From positions 1 through 46,442 of the IMG/VR virus record IMGVR_UViG_3300032213_000467: a stretch of DNA of 46,442 nucleotides, one strand, 5' to 3'. Position 1 is the first letter of the stretch. Every line of letters starts with the position of its first letter. Shown here piece by piece: positions 7,973 to 15,341 of this stretch. The notes below the pieces were generated by a model. The model searched no databases, was not told the origin of the DNA, and saw only the letters and a program-made list of their open reading frames with translations. The stretch comes from a virus. The translations under genes were made by a program, and so were the position numbers.

Positions 7973-8733
7973 GCCTAGAGAGATTTCAATACGATTCTGA
8001 TGCGGGGCTTACCCTTATTGTGGAGAAGCACCAAGAACATGACCAATCCACTCATGGTAACTGGGCATTAAGTGAGAACTATCCAGATTTACTAACCCTA
8101 GGCACATTCGATGAAGAATCTGAATATGACCCAGCATTGATGGTTTATAGCGAGCGCTATGGAGTAGACAGAGACGGCAAAATCGTTGGAGTTGAAACCT
8201 TTGAGCATGATGCTATTGATAGTTATTCTCAAGAGGGATATAAAAATATAAACGCATTTCTTCGCAACCCAAGAGGTTTTGAAGATTCTTACGAAATAAA
8301 ATTCCTTCAAGAGAAGGTTGATGGGTTAGATTCTTTGATTGACAAGGCTCCAGATATGTTCGGAGACAAGACCCTTTATAGAATCGTAGATAACTTTGTT
8401 TTGGGAGAACTAACTCCAGGAGATACTCTCCGAGATAAAGGTTTCTTATCAACTACACGAATAGATTTGACCAAAGATACGGATGCTAGGGATGCGCTTG
8501 GCGAAATATATGACACGCCTGATACCGTTGCCGTTATTCTTCCAAGCCCAACCAAAAGCGGTAAGGGCATCGCAGTAGACCTTTATCGAACCTCCGTCAA
8601 TGATACGAGTTCAGTCTCAGACAGAGAGAAAGAAGTTCTATTACCTCGCAATACGGATTTGCTTTTTTTGGGGTACAAAAGAGGTATAGGGTCTGAGGAT
8701 AAGGTTGCAGTTTTTCAAAGGGTGGATAAATGA
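7969..8733 (+). CDS. HDQ-tagged ADP-ribosyltransferase (second, R-S-E type)
   Basis: The 254-aa protein has the HDQ signature at 21-33 and a C-terminal ADP-ribosyltransferase domain with R138 (TLYRIV), the STT motif at 161-163 (GFLSTT) and ExE at 220-222 (EKE) in REKEVLLPR. It is clearly paralogous to its upstream neighbour in architecture but diverged in sequence, so the pair probably has different protein targets. T4 Alt/ModA/ModB set the precedent for phage enzymes that ADP-ribosylate host RNA polymerase or translation factors. Start and stop both form ATGA overlaps with neighbours. Confidence 0.8.
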   Translation: MSLERFQYDSDAGLTLIVEKHQEHDQSTHGNWALSENYPDLLTLGTFDEESEYDPALMVYSERYGVDRDGKIVGVETFEHDAIDSYSQEGYKNINAFLRNPRGFEDSYEIKFLQEKVDGLDSLIDKAPDMFGDKTLYRIVDNFVLGELTPGDTLRDKGFLSTTRIDLTKDTDARDALGEIYDTPDTVAVILPSPTKSGKGIAVDLYRTSVNDTSSVSDREKEVLLPRNTDLLFLGYKRGIGSEDKVAVFQRVDK

Positions 8734-11294
8734 GTAAATTCAGAACCGTTCTTGAAGATGTCGAGATTATTCAAGCCGTAAAAAAGCATGGTGAGCATGA
8801 CCAGAAAACGCACGGAAACTGGGCTACGGGTGCCACAATTGCTACTGGAATTATTGACCGCCTAGGCAAAAAGGGCGTAACTGGATTCAGCCTAGATATT
8901 TCTAGTCGTAACGAACCTACTAGCGGGTACATGGCTTCCAACGCTGGGGCTGAGGAAACAGTTTCCTACGATGATTTCTTCTCAAGCCGAGACCGTAGCC
9001 GAAAGATTCTTTTGGATTACATCGAAAAGAACGCAGATGCACTCAGCGAGCGCGGAGCCTATTTTGGTATATGGGTTGTAAAAGACCAAGGAACCGTGTA
9101 CCTTGATGTCTCACGCCGTTATGACACCAGAGGTGAAGGAGTTCGCGCTGGTTTCAAAAATGACCAACAATCTATTTACGATATTGACAATGATGAATAT
9201 ATCTACATGAAAGATGAGGAAGATGACAGAACAAGAAAAGCCGTTGATGGTGGAAGTTCCAATCCCCGTCAATCAAATGACTCCAGAGCAGAAGCGAGCC
9301 TTCGCAGAGGAGATTCTCAACGCAATCGAGAAGAATCGCCCCATGTCTGCCTCGGAAGATACCAAGGCGTAGAAAAACACTTAGAGGGTCAGCATGACCA
9401 AGCCACACATGGTTCTTGGGCATCTGGTCGCTTTGGTCCAGATTCAGTTAAGTCAGCAAGAGACGGCGCGAAAGAGTACGCCTTCAAAGCAGGAATCAAG
9501 CAAGATGATTCCATTGATTATCAAAAGACAGTTGCTAACCGAGCAAGGGCGGCGCGTATTGCCGATGCTTACGATGAGTTGCCTACGGTTCAGGAAGAAG
9601 CATTTCCAGCCTATGAAGCCCTTGCTACAGAGGTAGAAGCCCAGTTCGAATACATGACAAAGACTATGGGAATTAAGGTTGAGTTCGTAGATGCAGACCC
9701 ATATAAAACTTCCCGAGAGATGTTTGCTGATGCAAGCAAGGGAACCTTAAAAGTTTTAAGAACAGCCTCTACAGGTTCTCATCCATTCTTTACCGATGAG
9801 CAGAATGACAAGTTCCGAGCAGTTCACGATTTCTTTGGACACGCCGCGACTGGTCGTGGATTTGGTCAAGATGGAGAAGAATCCGCTTGGGTTCACCACT
9901 CACAGATGTTTACAGAGACCGCTCGCGGAGCGCTTACGACAGAAACCCGCGGGCAGAATTCTTGGTACAACACACGCGGTCAGGGGTTTGCCGAGCAGAA
10001 AGTAGCGCTTCTACCTAAAGAATTCTGGGAAGTTCCAGAAACATTTGAGAAGCAATATAGGGTCATTAAATTTCAAGCAGGTCTAATCCCTATCCTAAAA
10101 CATCTTGAAGGTCAGCATGACCAAGCAAGCCATGGTTCATGGGCTACCGCTGGATATACCGATGAAGAAAAAGCCCGTATTGCTGAATGGGAGAATCGTG
10201 GACCAGCGCTTGAAGATTTAGATGCTCTTTGGGAGAAATCACAAGTAACTGATGATGAATTGCGAGAAATGCTTTTGAACGATGAAAATACCTATCCGCT
10301 TGTTGAACAGGCTATTCAAAATTATGTTGCGGCAGAAATTAGCGATTATGAAGCATTGAACGATAGACCACCTAGCCAAGAACAAATTGATGAGATGACC
10401 GATAGGGTCACAGAAGAAAGAATTAAGGCTTATATTGAAATTCATCGTGATACATACGATGAAAAAATTAGAGAAGCAAAGGGAGTTTCAGTTGAAGCCC
10501 TAAAACCATTTTTTGAAGAAGTATTCAATATGGAACATACATATAAAGATTCAGATGGCAATGAAAAAACTCTTGAATCAAGAATTACTGGCATTGGAAA
10601 AATGAGTGAAGATTACGAGATGTATGTTGAGGGTTGGGTTTATGACGAAAGCGAGAACGCGGTAGGAAAGTTTGAAAGACTCTTTTTCAAAGATGAAACA
10701 ACGGGAGTCTGGGCGGTTGAGCATAAATGGTTGCAGATGGATGATGACCATAGAGGAACAGGTTTTGGAAAAGCCTTTATTCAACAAACCGAAGATTTCT
10801 TTACTCATAGAGGATTTGGTTACATAAGAGTTCTTGCTGGTCTTGAAGATGGCGCTCGCCATTGGGCTAATGCTGGCTATGACTTTAATCCTGATGATAT
10901 TGCAACATCAGCAACTAACCTTAAACAGCGTTTTGAGAATGTAATTAGTAACGCACCAGCAGATTTCTTTGTACAAGCAGATATTGATGAATTCAATTCA
11001 ATCTACGACAGAATGGTTGATAAATCAACGGGCAGGGTAAGAGACATGAAAGAGCCAGACTTTCCTTTCCCTGCTGAATTCACCATGATTGGTTACGATA
11101 GGCGTAAGGATTGGCAAGGGAGACCGACTTGGCTTGGCAAGGCAGGTCTTTATGGACTGGCTGTTGAGTATGTAAAACCTCTCACCGCTGAGGGTCGTAG
11201 CCTCCTTGCAGGTCCAATTGACCGCGATGGTGATGGCTTGGTTTATGACGGAACAGGGCGCGAGAAACCTGCTCCAGCCCCAGCGAATAACTAA
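8730..11294 (+). CDS. Three-module HDQ-tagged virion effector with GNAT acetyltransferase domain
   Basis: The 854-aa protein has three units opened by HDQ signatures at 20-32, 217-231 and 458-472. Unit 1 (to about 160) is unrecognised and followed by an Arg/Ser-rich stretch that overlaps another frame. Unit 2 contains FRAVHDFFGHA (362-371), a His pair (389-390) and ETRGQNSWYN (405-414), a conserved-looking uncharacterised domain rich in His/Asp. Unit 3 begins VIKFQAGLIPILKH, almost the N-terminus of the protein at 5080. It then has a helical region and a GNAT acetyltransferase core (DDDHRGTGFGKAF, about 671-683). The C-terminus carries a calcium-loop-like DRDGDGLVYDGT (831-842). The structure suggests gene fusion of once-separate effectors. 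Confidence 0.65.
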   Translation: MSKFRTVLEDVEIIQAVKKHGEHDQKTHGNWATGATIATGIIDRLGKKGVTGFSLDISSRNEPTSGYMASNAGAEETVSYDDFFSSRDRSRKILLDYIEKNADALSERGAYFGIWVVKDQGTVYLDVSRRYDTRGEGVRAGFKNDQQSIYDIDNDEYIYMKDEEDDRTRKAVDGGSSNPRQSNDSRAEASLRRGDSQRNREESPHVCLGRYQGVEKHLEGQHDQATHGSWASGRFGPDSVKSARDGAKEYAFKAGIKQDDSIDYQKTVANRARAARIADAYDELPTVQEEAFPAYEALATEVEAQFEYMTKTMGIKVEFVDADPYKTSREMFADASKGTLKVLRTASTGSHPFFTDEQNDKFRAVHDFFGHAATGRGFGQDGEESAWVHHSQMFTETARGALTTETRGQNSWYNTRGQGFAEQKVALLPKEFWEVPETFEKQYRVIKFQAGLIPILKHLEGQHDQASHGSWATAGYTDEEKARIAEWENRGPALEDLDALWEKSQVTDDELREMLLNDENTYPLVEQAIQNYVAAEISDYEALNDRPPSQEQIDEMTDRVTEERIKAYIEIHRDTYDEKIREAKGVSVEALKPFFEEVFNMEHTYKDSDGNEKTLESRITGIGKMSEDYEMYVEGWVYDESENAVGKFERLFFKDETTGVWAVEHKWLQMDDDHRGTGFGKAFIQQTEDFFTHRGFGYIRVLAGLEDGARHWANAGYDFNPDDIATSATNLKQRFENVISNAPADFFVQADIDEFNSIYDRMVDKSTGRVRDMKEPDFPFPAEFTMIGYDRRKDWQGRPTWLGKAGLYGLAVEYVKPLTAEGRSLLAGPIDRDGDGLVYDGTGREKPAPAPANN
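9223..9372 (+). CDS. Nested out-of-frame small protein (49 aa) inside the 854-aa gene
   Basis: In the +1 frame an ATG at 9223 opens a 49-codon frame ending TAG. The product (start MTEQEKPLMVEVPIPVNQ, then MTPEQKRAFAEEILNAIEKN) looks like a natural, helical protein. Over the same bases the main frame reads a low-complexity Arg/Ser/Asn-rich linker. It is either a true overlapping gene, or the remnant of a separate small gene absorbed when the flanking modules were fused. GAGGA lies close upstream (9216-9220), short for a ribosome site. Confidence 0.45.
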   Translation: MTEQEKPLMVEVPIPVNQMTPEQKRAFAEEILNAIEKNRPMSASEDTKA

Positions 11295-11312
11295 AGGTGG
11301 TAGGATATAATT

Positions 11313-11462
11313 ATGAGTAGAGATGCAAAGTTAAGAGAAATTCAAAAGGCATGGCGTGAGTGGTCTGCCGTTACGGAGTTCACCTCGGACACAGGTTCAT
11401 CCGACCAAGACGAAATTGCGCTTACCGACAAGATTCAAACCATACTTAAAAAATCTGAATAA
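11313..11462 (+). CDS. Small protein between effector genes (49 aa)
   Basis: An ATG preceded by AGGTGGTAGG opens a 49-codon frame ending TAA. The product starts MSRDAKLREIQKAWREWSAV and ends with DEIALTDKIQTILKKSE, two probable helices around a Ser/Thr/Asp-rich middle. It occupies most of the only real gap in the effector run (11295-11493). No known family is recognised. The good ribosome site and natural composition support coding. Confidence 0.65.
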   Translation: MSRDAKLREIQKAWREWSAVTEFTSDTGSSDQDEIALTDKIQTILKKSE

Positions 11463-11481
11463 GGGTTAAAAATCAATCCGC

Positions 11482-11493
11482 TACTATGTACAC
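11482..11493 (+). promoter_or_regulatory. Candidate leaderless -10 promoter
   Basis: TACTAT (11482-11487) is followed by six bases and the ATG at 11494, with no ribosome site upstream. It resembles the elements in front of 1127 and 2480. It would give the 744-aa effector gene its own promoter after the small gene that ends at 11462. Confidence 0.4.
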
Positions 11494-13728
11494 ATGGCGG
11501 ATATTGCTCCTAAACTCGTAGAACTTAGCGCGGATAAACTACGCGCTCTACACGAACGCCTTCATAAGTCTGAAGCCACCCCAGAGGTATTGGAAGTCCA
11601 CCACTTAGCAATCAATGAGATGTTGCGCCGTGGCTTAGAAGCCCCAGCCAATGATGCGTGGGATGAGTTTGAGATTCTCGTAGATACTCTCAAGGGAGCA
11701 AACCTAGAATCTCTCAAAGGCTCACTACCCGCTGAGATGGTAGAAGAAGTTATTAAATCAACAGGCTCATCAGTTGCCAATGTGCAACTTTTCTTAACTA
11801 CTACTGGGTACGAAATGCGCCTTGAAGAAGTTGAAGAAGTAAACAAAATGATTCGCCGTGAAAACGGGAAATGGACTGTTTACGATGAAGAAGGCAAGCG
11901 ACCTTTTGGCACATACGACACCAAGGCTGAGGCTGAAAATCGCCTAGCCCAGATGCACCAGTTTAAGAAAGCGGAAACATTTACACCTCCGAAGGCAGTT
12001 CGTAGCGCGGCTCGTAGAGCGCTCGATTGGATTGGCGAAGGCAAGGCTGGAAGTGGATTTACTGGAGTTGGTCGCGCTCGCGCTAACCAGTTGGCTTCAG
12101 GTGAGCAAGTAACTATGGCAACACTTAAGCGCATGAAGTCATTCTTCTCGCGCCATGAGGTTGATAAGAACGCAGTTGGATTTAGCCAAGGCGAAAAGGG
12201 CTTTCCAAGTGCAGGTCGAGTTGCTTGGGATGCTTGGGGCGGAGATGCAGGATTCGCTTGGGCTGAGTCTCTAGTTGCTGAAGATGATAAGAAAATTGAA
12301 AAGCACAATCAGGGCAAGCATGACCAGAAAACCCATGGCTCATGGGCAGATGGAATTGCTGATGAAATCTTGGCTGGTGGACACCCAACAGTTGAAAAAG
12401 AAAATGTTTCTGCTTTCTTGATGAAAGCATCAAAACGAACAGACCACCCAGACCTGACCGAGTTGAGCGTTGAGGGAACCTTGCTTTATGGGGATGAGGG
12501 AATGGGAATTGCCCGTGCTGATATGCCACAGATTCCTGGAAAAGAACGCGCTCGTTTCTTATCTGAGATTGAAAGCGAACAAGGAATCACAGCAGAAAAA
12601 GAGAAGGTAGACCCGCTAACTCTCAAGCCTATTCAGAAAGAAATCTCAGCATCTCGCTCTGGCGCTATCTATGAGAAGTTCCGCGAAGATGGAAAGATTC
12701 CAAAAGATGAGCGAATCCTTATCTCTAGTGATGGATTTGTAATTGATGGACACCACACATGGGGCGCTTCAGTTGCATTTGCATTTGATAATCCTGGCAC
12801 CGAGTTGCCTGTTTACCGACTTTCAGTTACAGCAAAAGAAGCGTTAGATGTCTCGTTGAAATGGGCGGCAGATAATGGATTTGAAGGTCAGTCCATTGAT
12901 GCAAAAGAGCCAGCAAAGAAATCTTTAGCATGGAAACCTCTTGCAAAACATGGCGAACATGACCAAAAGACTCATGGCGCTTGGGCTACAGGTGCGACAG
13001 GTGATGTTCCTGCTTTAGCGCCAGATGTTGAACCTCAAGGAAAATGGTCACTCGAAGCAGTTGCCGAGGCAAAGCGCATCCGAGAAAGAGCGCTTGCAGT
13101 TGAGCCAAAAATTACAGAACTGATGAAAACCATTCAGGAAAATGCTGGTGGAGAATTTGTTCAATTAGAACAAAGAGTTAAATCAACAGATTCATTGGCT
13201 CGCAAGATTGACAGCGATGCAGTTGCAGAATTTGATGGCGATAGGTCAAGAGCGGCTGATGCCGTCTCTGATGCAGTTCGCTACACCCTAAAGGTAGGCG
13301 ATGAGAATTACGCTCAATCCCTTGATTCAACAGTCAAGGCTCTTGAGGCATCTGGCTTCAAATTGCGAGTTAAGAACTTCTGGCAGTCTGGTGACCCTTA
13401 CGATGGAGTCAATATCAAGGCTAAGAAAGACGGCATTGAGGTAGAGATTCAGTTGCATACCCCAAGTTCATTTGAACACAAAGAGGGCAAGGGTGGAACC
13501 CACCCAATCTATAAGGCTTATCAGGTCGAGTTGAACGATTCGACCCGCTTGAGTATGTGGAATCAGATGATTGAGATTGCCAAGGGCGTGAGTCGCCCAG
13601 CCAACTATGCAACTATTTTGTCTACTGGAGCGCTTGTCCTACAGACATTCCAGACCGCTCAAGAGGCTGGCTTGATTAAATCAACCCCAGTTGGTAATAT
13701 AACCCTCAAGAGAGGAGGACAAGCATGA
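11494..13728 (+). CDS. HDQ-tagged multidomain effector with ParB-like and RelA/SpoT-like modules
   Basis: The 744-aa protein has an N-terminal helical part, then a phage-type module (about 165-255) with DWIGEGKAGSGFTGVGRARA and RVAWDAWGGDAG. An HDQ signature (271-285) introduces a ParB/Srx-like domain, with ISSDGFVIDGHHTWGASVAF around 410-429 (compare the family's DGHHR motif). A second HDQ signature (486-498) introduces a RelA/SpoT-like nucleotidyltransferase domain: RVKSTDSLARKI (561-572), DAVRYTLKVG, NFWQSGDPYDGVNI and VEIQLHT (650-656, compare ExQxRT). If active it could make (p)ppGpp or pyrophosphorylate another substrate. Both activities are inferred from motifs. The stop overlaps the prohead protease start as ATGA. 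Confidence 0.65.
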   Translation: MADIAPKLVELSADKLRALHERLHKSEATPEVLEVHHLAINEMLRRGLEAPANDAWDEFEILVDTLKGANLESLKGSLPAEMVEEVIKSTGSSVANVQLFLTTTGYEMRLEEVEEVNKMIRRENGKWTVYDEEGKRPFGTYDTKAEAENRLAQMHQFKKAETFTPPKAVRSAARRALDWIGEGKAGSGFTGVGRARANQLASGEQVTMATLKRMKSFFSRHEVDKNAVGFSQGEKGFPSAGRVAWDAWGGDAGFAWAESLVAEDDKKIEKHNQGKHDQKTHGSWADGIADEILAGGHPTVEKENVSAFLMKASKRTDHPDLTELSVEGTLLYGDEGMGIARADMPQIPGKERARFLSEIESEQGITAEKEKVDPLTLKPIQKEISASRSGAIYEKFREDGKIPKDERILISSDGFVIDGHHTWGASVAFAFDNPGTELPVYRLSVTAKEALDVSLKWAADNGFEGQSIDAKEPAKKSLAWKPLAKHGEHDQKTHGAWATGATGDVPALAPDVEPQGKWSLEAVAEAKRIRERALAVEPKITELMKTIQENAGGEFVQLEQRVKSTDSLARKIDSDAVAEFDGDRSRAADAVSDAVRYTLKVGDENYAQSLDSTVKALEASGFKLRVKNFWQSGDPYDGVNIKAKKDGIEVEIQLHTPSSFEHKEGKGGTHPIYKAYQVELNDSTRLSMWNQMIEIAKGVSRPANYATILSTGALVLQTFQTAQEAGLIKSTPVGNITLKRGGQA

Positions 13729-14423
13729 GATATTTCGTAAAGATGAGTAGAGGCGTACCGTTTAACCTGTATCGCTTCGACATAATCAATGAAGAACGCT
13801 GGTATCCGACACAAGGCTGGACACCAACGCGCAACATCTCTGCCTATCTAGTTATGGGCGAAGGCGATTATGAAGAAATTACAGAGTCTCTAGCGCAAGA
13901 GTCATTCCCTGATGCCTTTGCACTCACAAAGAGCATTGGGGCTTATGAAGTCTCTAAGGCAGAAGAAGCCAAGCGCTACACACTCGGAGCCATGTATATC
14001 CCAGACCGTATTGATGCTCACGGTGAATGGACAGATTCAGATGAGTTGCAGAGAGCAGTCTGGGATTATGTAAAGAGCAATGACCGCCGTATCCGTCTCC
14101 AGCATAACCGCGATGTAGTCGCAGGTGAATGGGTCGAAGTTATGGCGTTCCCTTATGAATTAACAGTTCCAATCCAGACGATGACTGGCATTGATGTAAA
14201 CCATACCTACCCGCCAAACACCGTATTCCTTGGCGTTATTTGGGAACCTTGGGCGTGGGATTTAGTTAAGTCTGGAAAGATTCTTGGCTATTCAATCGGC
14301 GGCAAGGCTGAGCGCCTTTATGTTGATATGGAAGAAGTTGAAAAAGAAGATGGTCCAGGAGTCAATGATGTCCACATTGATACAATTATGAATCCTAAGA
14401 AAAAGAAGCCGAAGGTAAAATAA
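13725..14423 (+). CDS. XkdF-type prohead serine protease
   Basis: The 232-aa protein carries the XkdF-like putative phage protease core: GAMYIPDRIDAHGEWTDSDE (88-107), a His in LQHN (H127), a VPIQTM strand, and GYSIGGKA (S190), the presumed nucleophile as in HK97-type prohead proteases. Such enzymes cleave scaffold and minor capsid proteins during maturation. It lies between the effector array and the scaffold/major capsid genes, so both sets are plausible substrates. The start overlaps the upstream stop (ATGA) and the stop overlaps the next ATG (TAATG). The C-terminus is Lys-rich. Confidence 0.8.
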   Translation: MRYFVKMSRGVPFNLYRFDIINEERWYPTQGWTPTRNISAYLVMGEGDYEEITESLAQESFPDAFALTKSIGAYEVSKAEEAKRYTLGAMYIPDRIDAHGEWTDSDELQRAVWDYVKSNDRRIRLQHNRDVVAGEWVEVMAFPYELTVPIQTMTGIDVNHTYPPNTVFLGVIWEPWAWDLVKSGKILGYSIGGKAERLYVDMEEVEKEDGPGVNDVHIDTIMNPKKKKPKVK

Positions 14424-14977
14424 TGGGCATTGTTGTCAATGATGGAGATTCAAAGCCAGTTAATCTTACTGACTATGCAGTTAAATTTGAAAAGGCTAAA
14501 TCTCTAAAAAATGGCGATATGGTTTCATGGCAATCTTCAGGTGGAACAGCAAGAGGCAGAGTTGAACATATCATGCGTTCAGGCGTTCTTGGTATTCCAA
14601 AATCATCATTTAGCATCAAGGCTGAGAAAGATGACCCAGCAGTTCTTATCCGTATTTACAAAGACGGGAAAGAAACAGAAACTTTAGTTGGACATAAAAT
14701 GTCCACATTAAATAAAAGCCTTGTTGAAAAACACGGTAGCCACGACCAAAGTTCCCACGGAGCATGGGCTAACGGCAAGTATAACCCAGATGACTCTGAG
14801 GGCGAAGATGAGTCCGAGCCAAAGAATTATGGAAATTTGCCTAAAAAACTTCATAGTCATAATGACGATTCAGAAGAAGAATACGAAGAATTAAACGCTG
14901 ATGACCCAAAATGGATGGATGACATGGACATCCTGCGCCCATCCCGCATTACGCCTAGCCAGAGGTATCCTAAGTAA
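14423..14977 (+). CDS. HDQ-tagged protein with TUDOR-like (DUF2945/Hva1) domain
   Basis: The 184-aa protein has a central beta-rich domain (about 24-97) with GDMVSWQSSGGTARGRVEHI and later strands (VLIRIYKDGK, ETLVGHKMSTL). This matches the small hypervirulence-associated TUDOR-like domain seen in bacteria and phages. An HDQ signature follows at 104-116, placed after the domain rather than before it as in the neighbouring proteins. The last 65 residues are acidic and disordered-looking. It is coupled to the prohead protease gene. A role as a linker or DNA/RNA-associated head protein is possible but unproven. Confidence 0.6.
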   Translation: MGIVVNDGDSKPVNLTDYAVKFEKAKSLKNGDMVSWQSSGGTARGRVEHIMRSGVLGIPKSSFSIKAEKDDPAVLIRIYKDGKETETLVGHKMSTLNKSLVEKHGSHDQSSHGAWANGKYNPDDSEGEDESEPKNYGNLPKKLHSHNDDSEEEYEELNADDPKWMDDMDILRPSRITPSQRYPK

Positions 14978-15241
14978 ATGAGCATTATTGATGACACCAT
15001 CAATATATTGCGAGGTATGGGTTTAGAGGTAAACATAGTCTCTACAACCCCAAGATTTGCTGGGATAGTAGCCAAGTTGCCGAACGATTCTCAGGTCTTT
15101 TTTGTCTGGAGCGAGATGGGCGAAGGCGACTATCACTTCCGAGTTGCCCGATTTTGGCAGAGCGAAAATCCATTCTCAATGATGGCTTTTGAAGATTTGA
15201 TAACCGCCTTGGTTAATTTGAGGATTTTGATTTCTTCTTAA
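14978..15241 (+). CDS. Hypothetical protein (87 aa)
   Basis: The start follows immediately after the previous stop (TAAATG). The product has an N-terminal helix (DDTINILRGMGLEVNI), beta strands (RFAGIVAKLP, QVFFVWSEMG, HFRVARFWQ) and a C-terminal helix, consistent with a small alpha/beta domain. No family is recognised. It is the last gene of the effector/protease run before the capsid promoter region. Confidence 0.6.
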   Translation: MSIIDDTINILRGMGLEVNIVSTTPRFAGIVAKLPNDSQVFFVWSEMGEGDYHFRVARFWQSENPFSMMAFEDLITALVNLRILISS

Positions 15242-15261
15242 AAAGGGTGAAATTACACCTG

Positions 15262-15325
15262 TGTTATTCTTATGCTTGTCAAGACCCGTGTTTATCTACC
15301 AGTCCATACTGGATTAGGTAGGCAC
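15262..15325 (+). promoter_or_regulatory. Promoter-like element and hairpin leader before the capsid genes
   Basis: TGT plus TATTCT (15262-15270) forms an extended -10. Downstream, CCAGT (15299-15303) pairs with ACTGG (15308-15312). Flanking CTA/TAG and GTG/CAC extend the inverted repeat towards 15288-15325, where CACTTTTC follows. The 100-base gap 15242-15341 therefore probably holds the capsid-operon promoter and a structured 5' leader. Confidence 0.4.
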
Positions 15326-15341
15326 TTTTCGTTAGGAGTGA

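Larger units (their letters stand above)
5125..14770 (+). repeat. Eleven-copy protein-coding signature HxxHDQxxHGxWA (two spacing variants)
   Basis: Copies encode the signature at 5125-5163, 5521-5559, 6523-6561, 7307-7345, 8029-8067, 8787-8825, 9378-9422, 10101-10145, 12304-12348, 12949-12987 and 14732-14770. Eight have the short form (KHGxHDQKTHGNWATG-like). Three have a two-residue longer form (HLEGQHDQ or HNQGKHDQ). All are preceded by Lys and most are followed by Gly shortly after the final Ala. They lie in six proteins, at the N-terminus or between domains. Three His, one Asp and one Trp are invariant. Confidence 0.9.

Noticed and set aside
11306-11311. Perfect TATAAT just before the 49-aa gene
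   Set aside because: It lies one base before the ATG, so transcription would begin inside the gene; the start has a good ribosome site instead.
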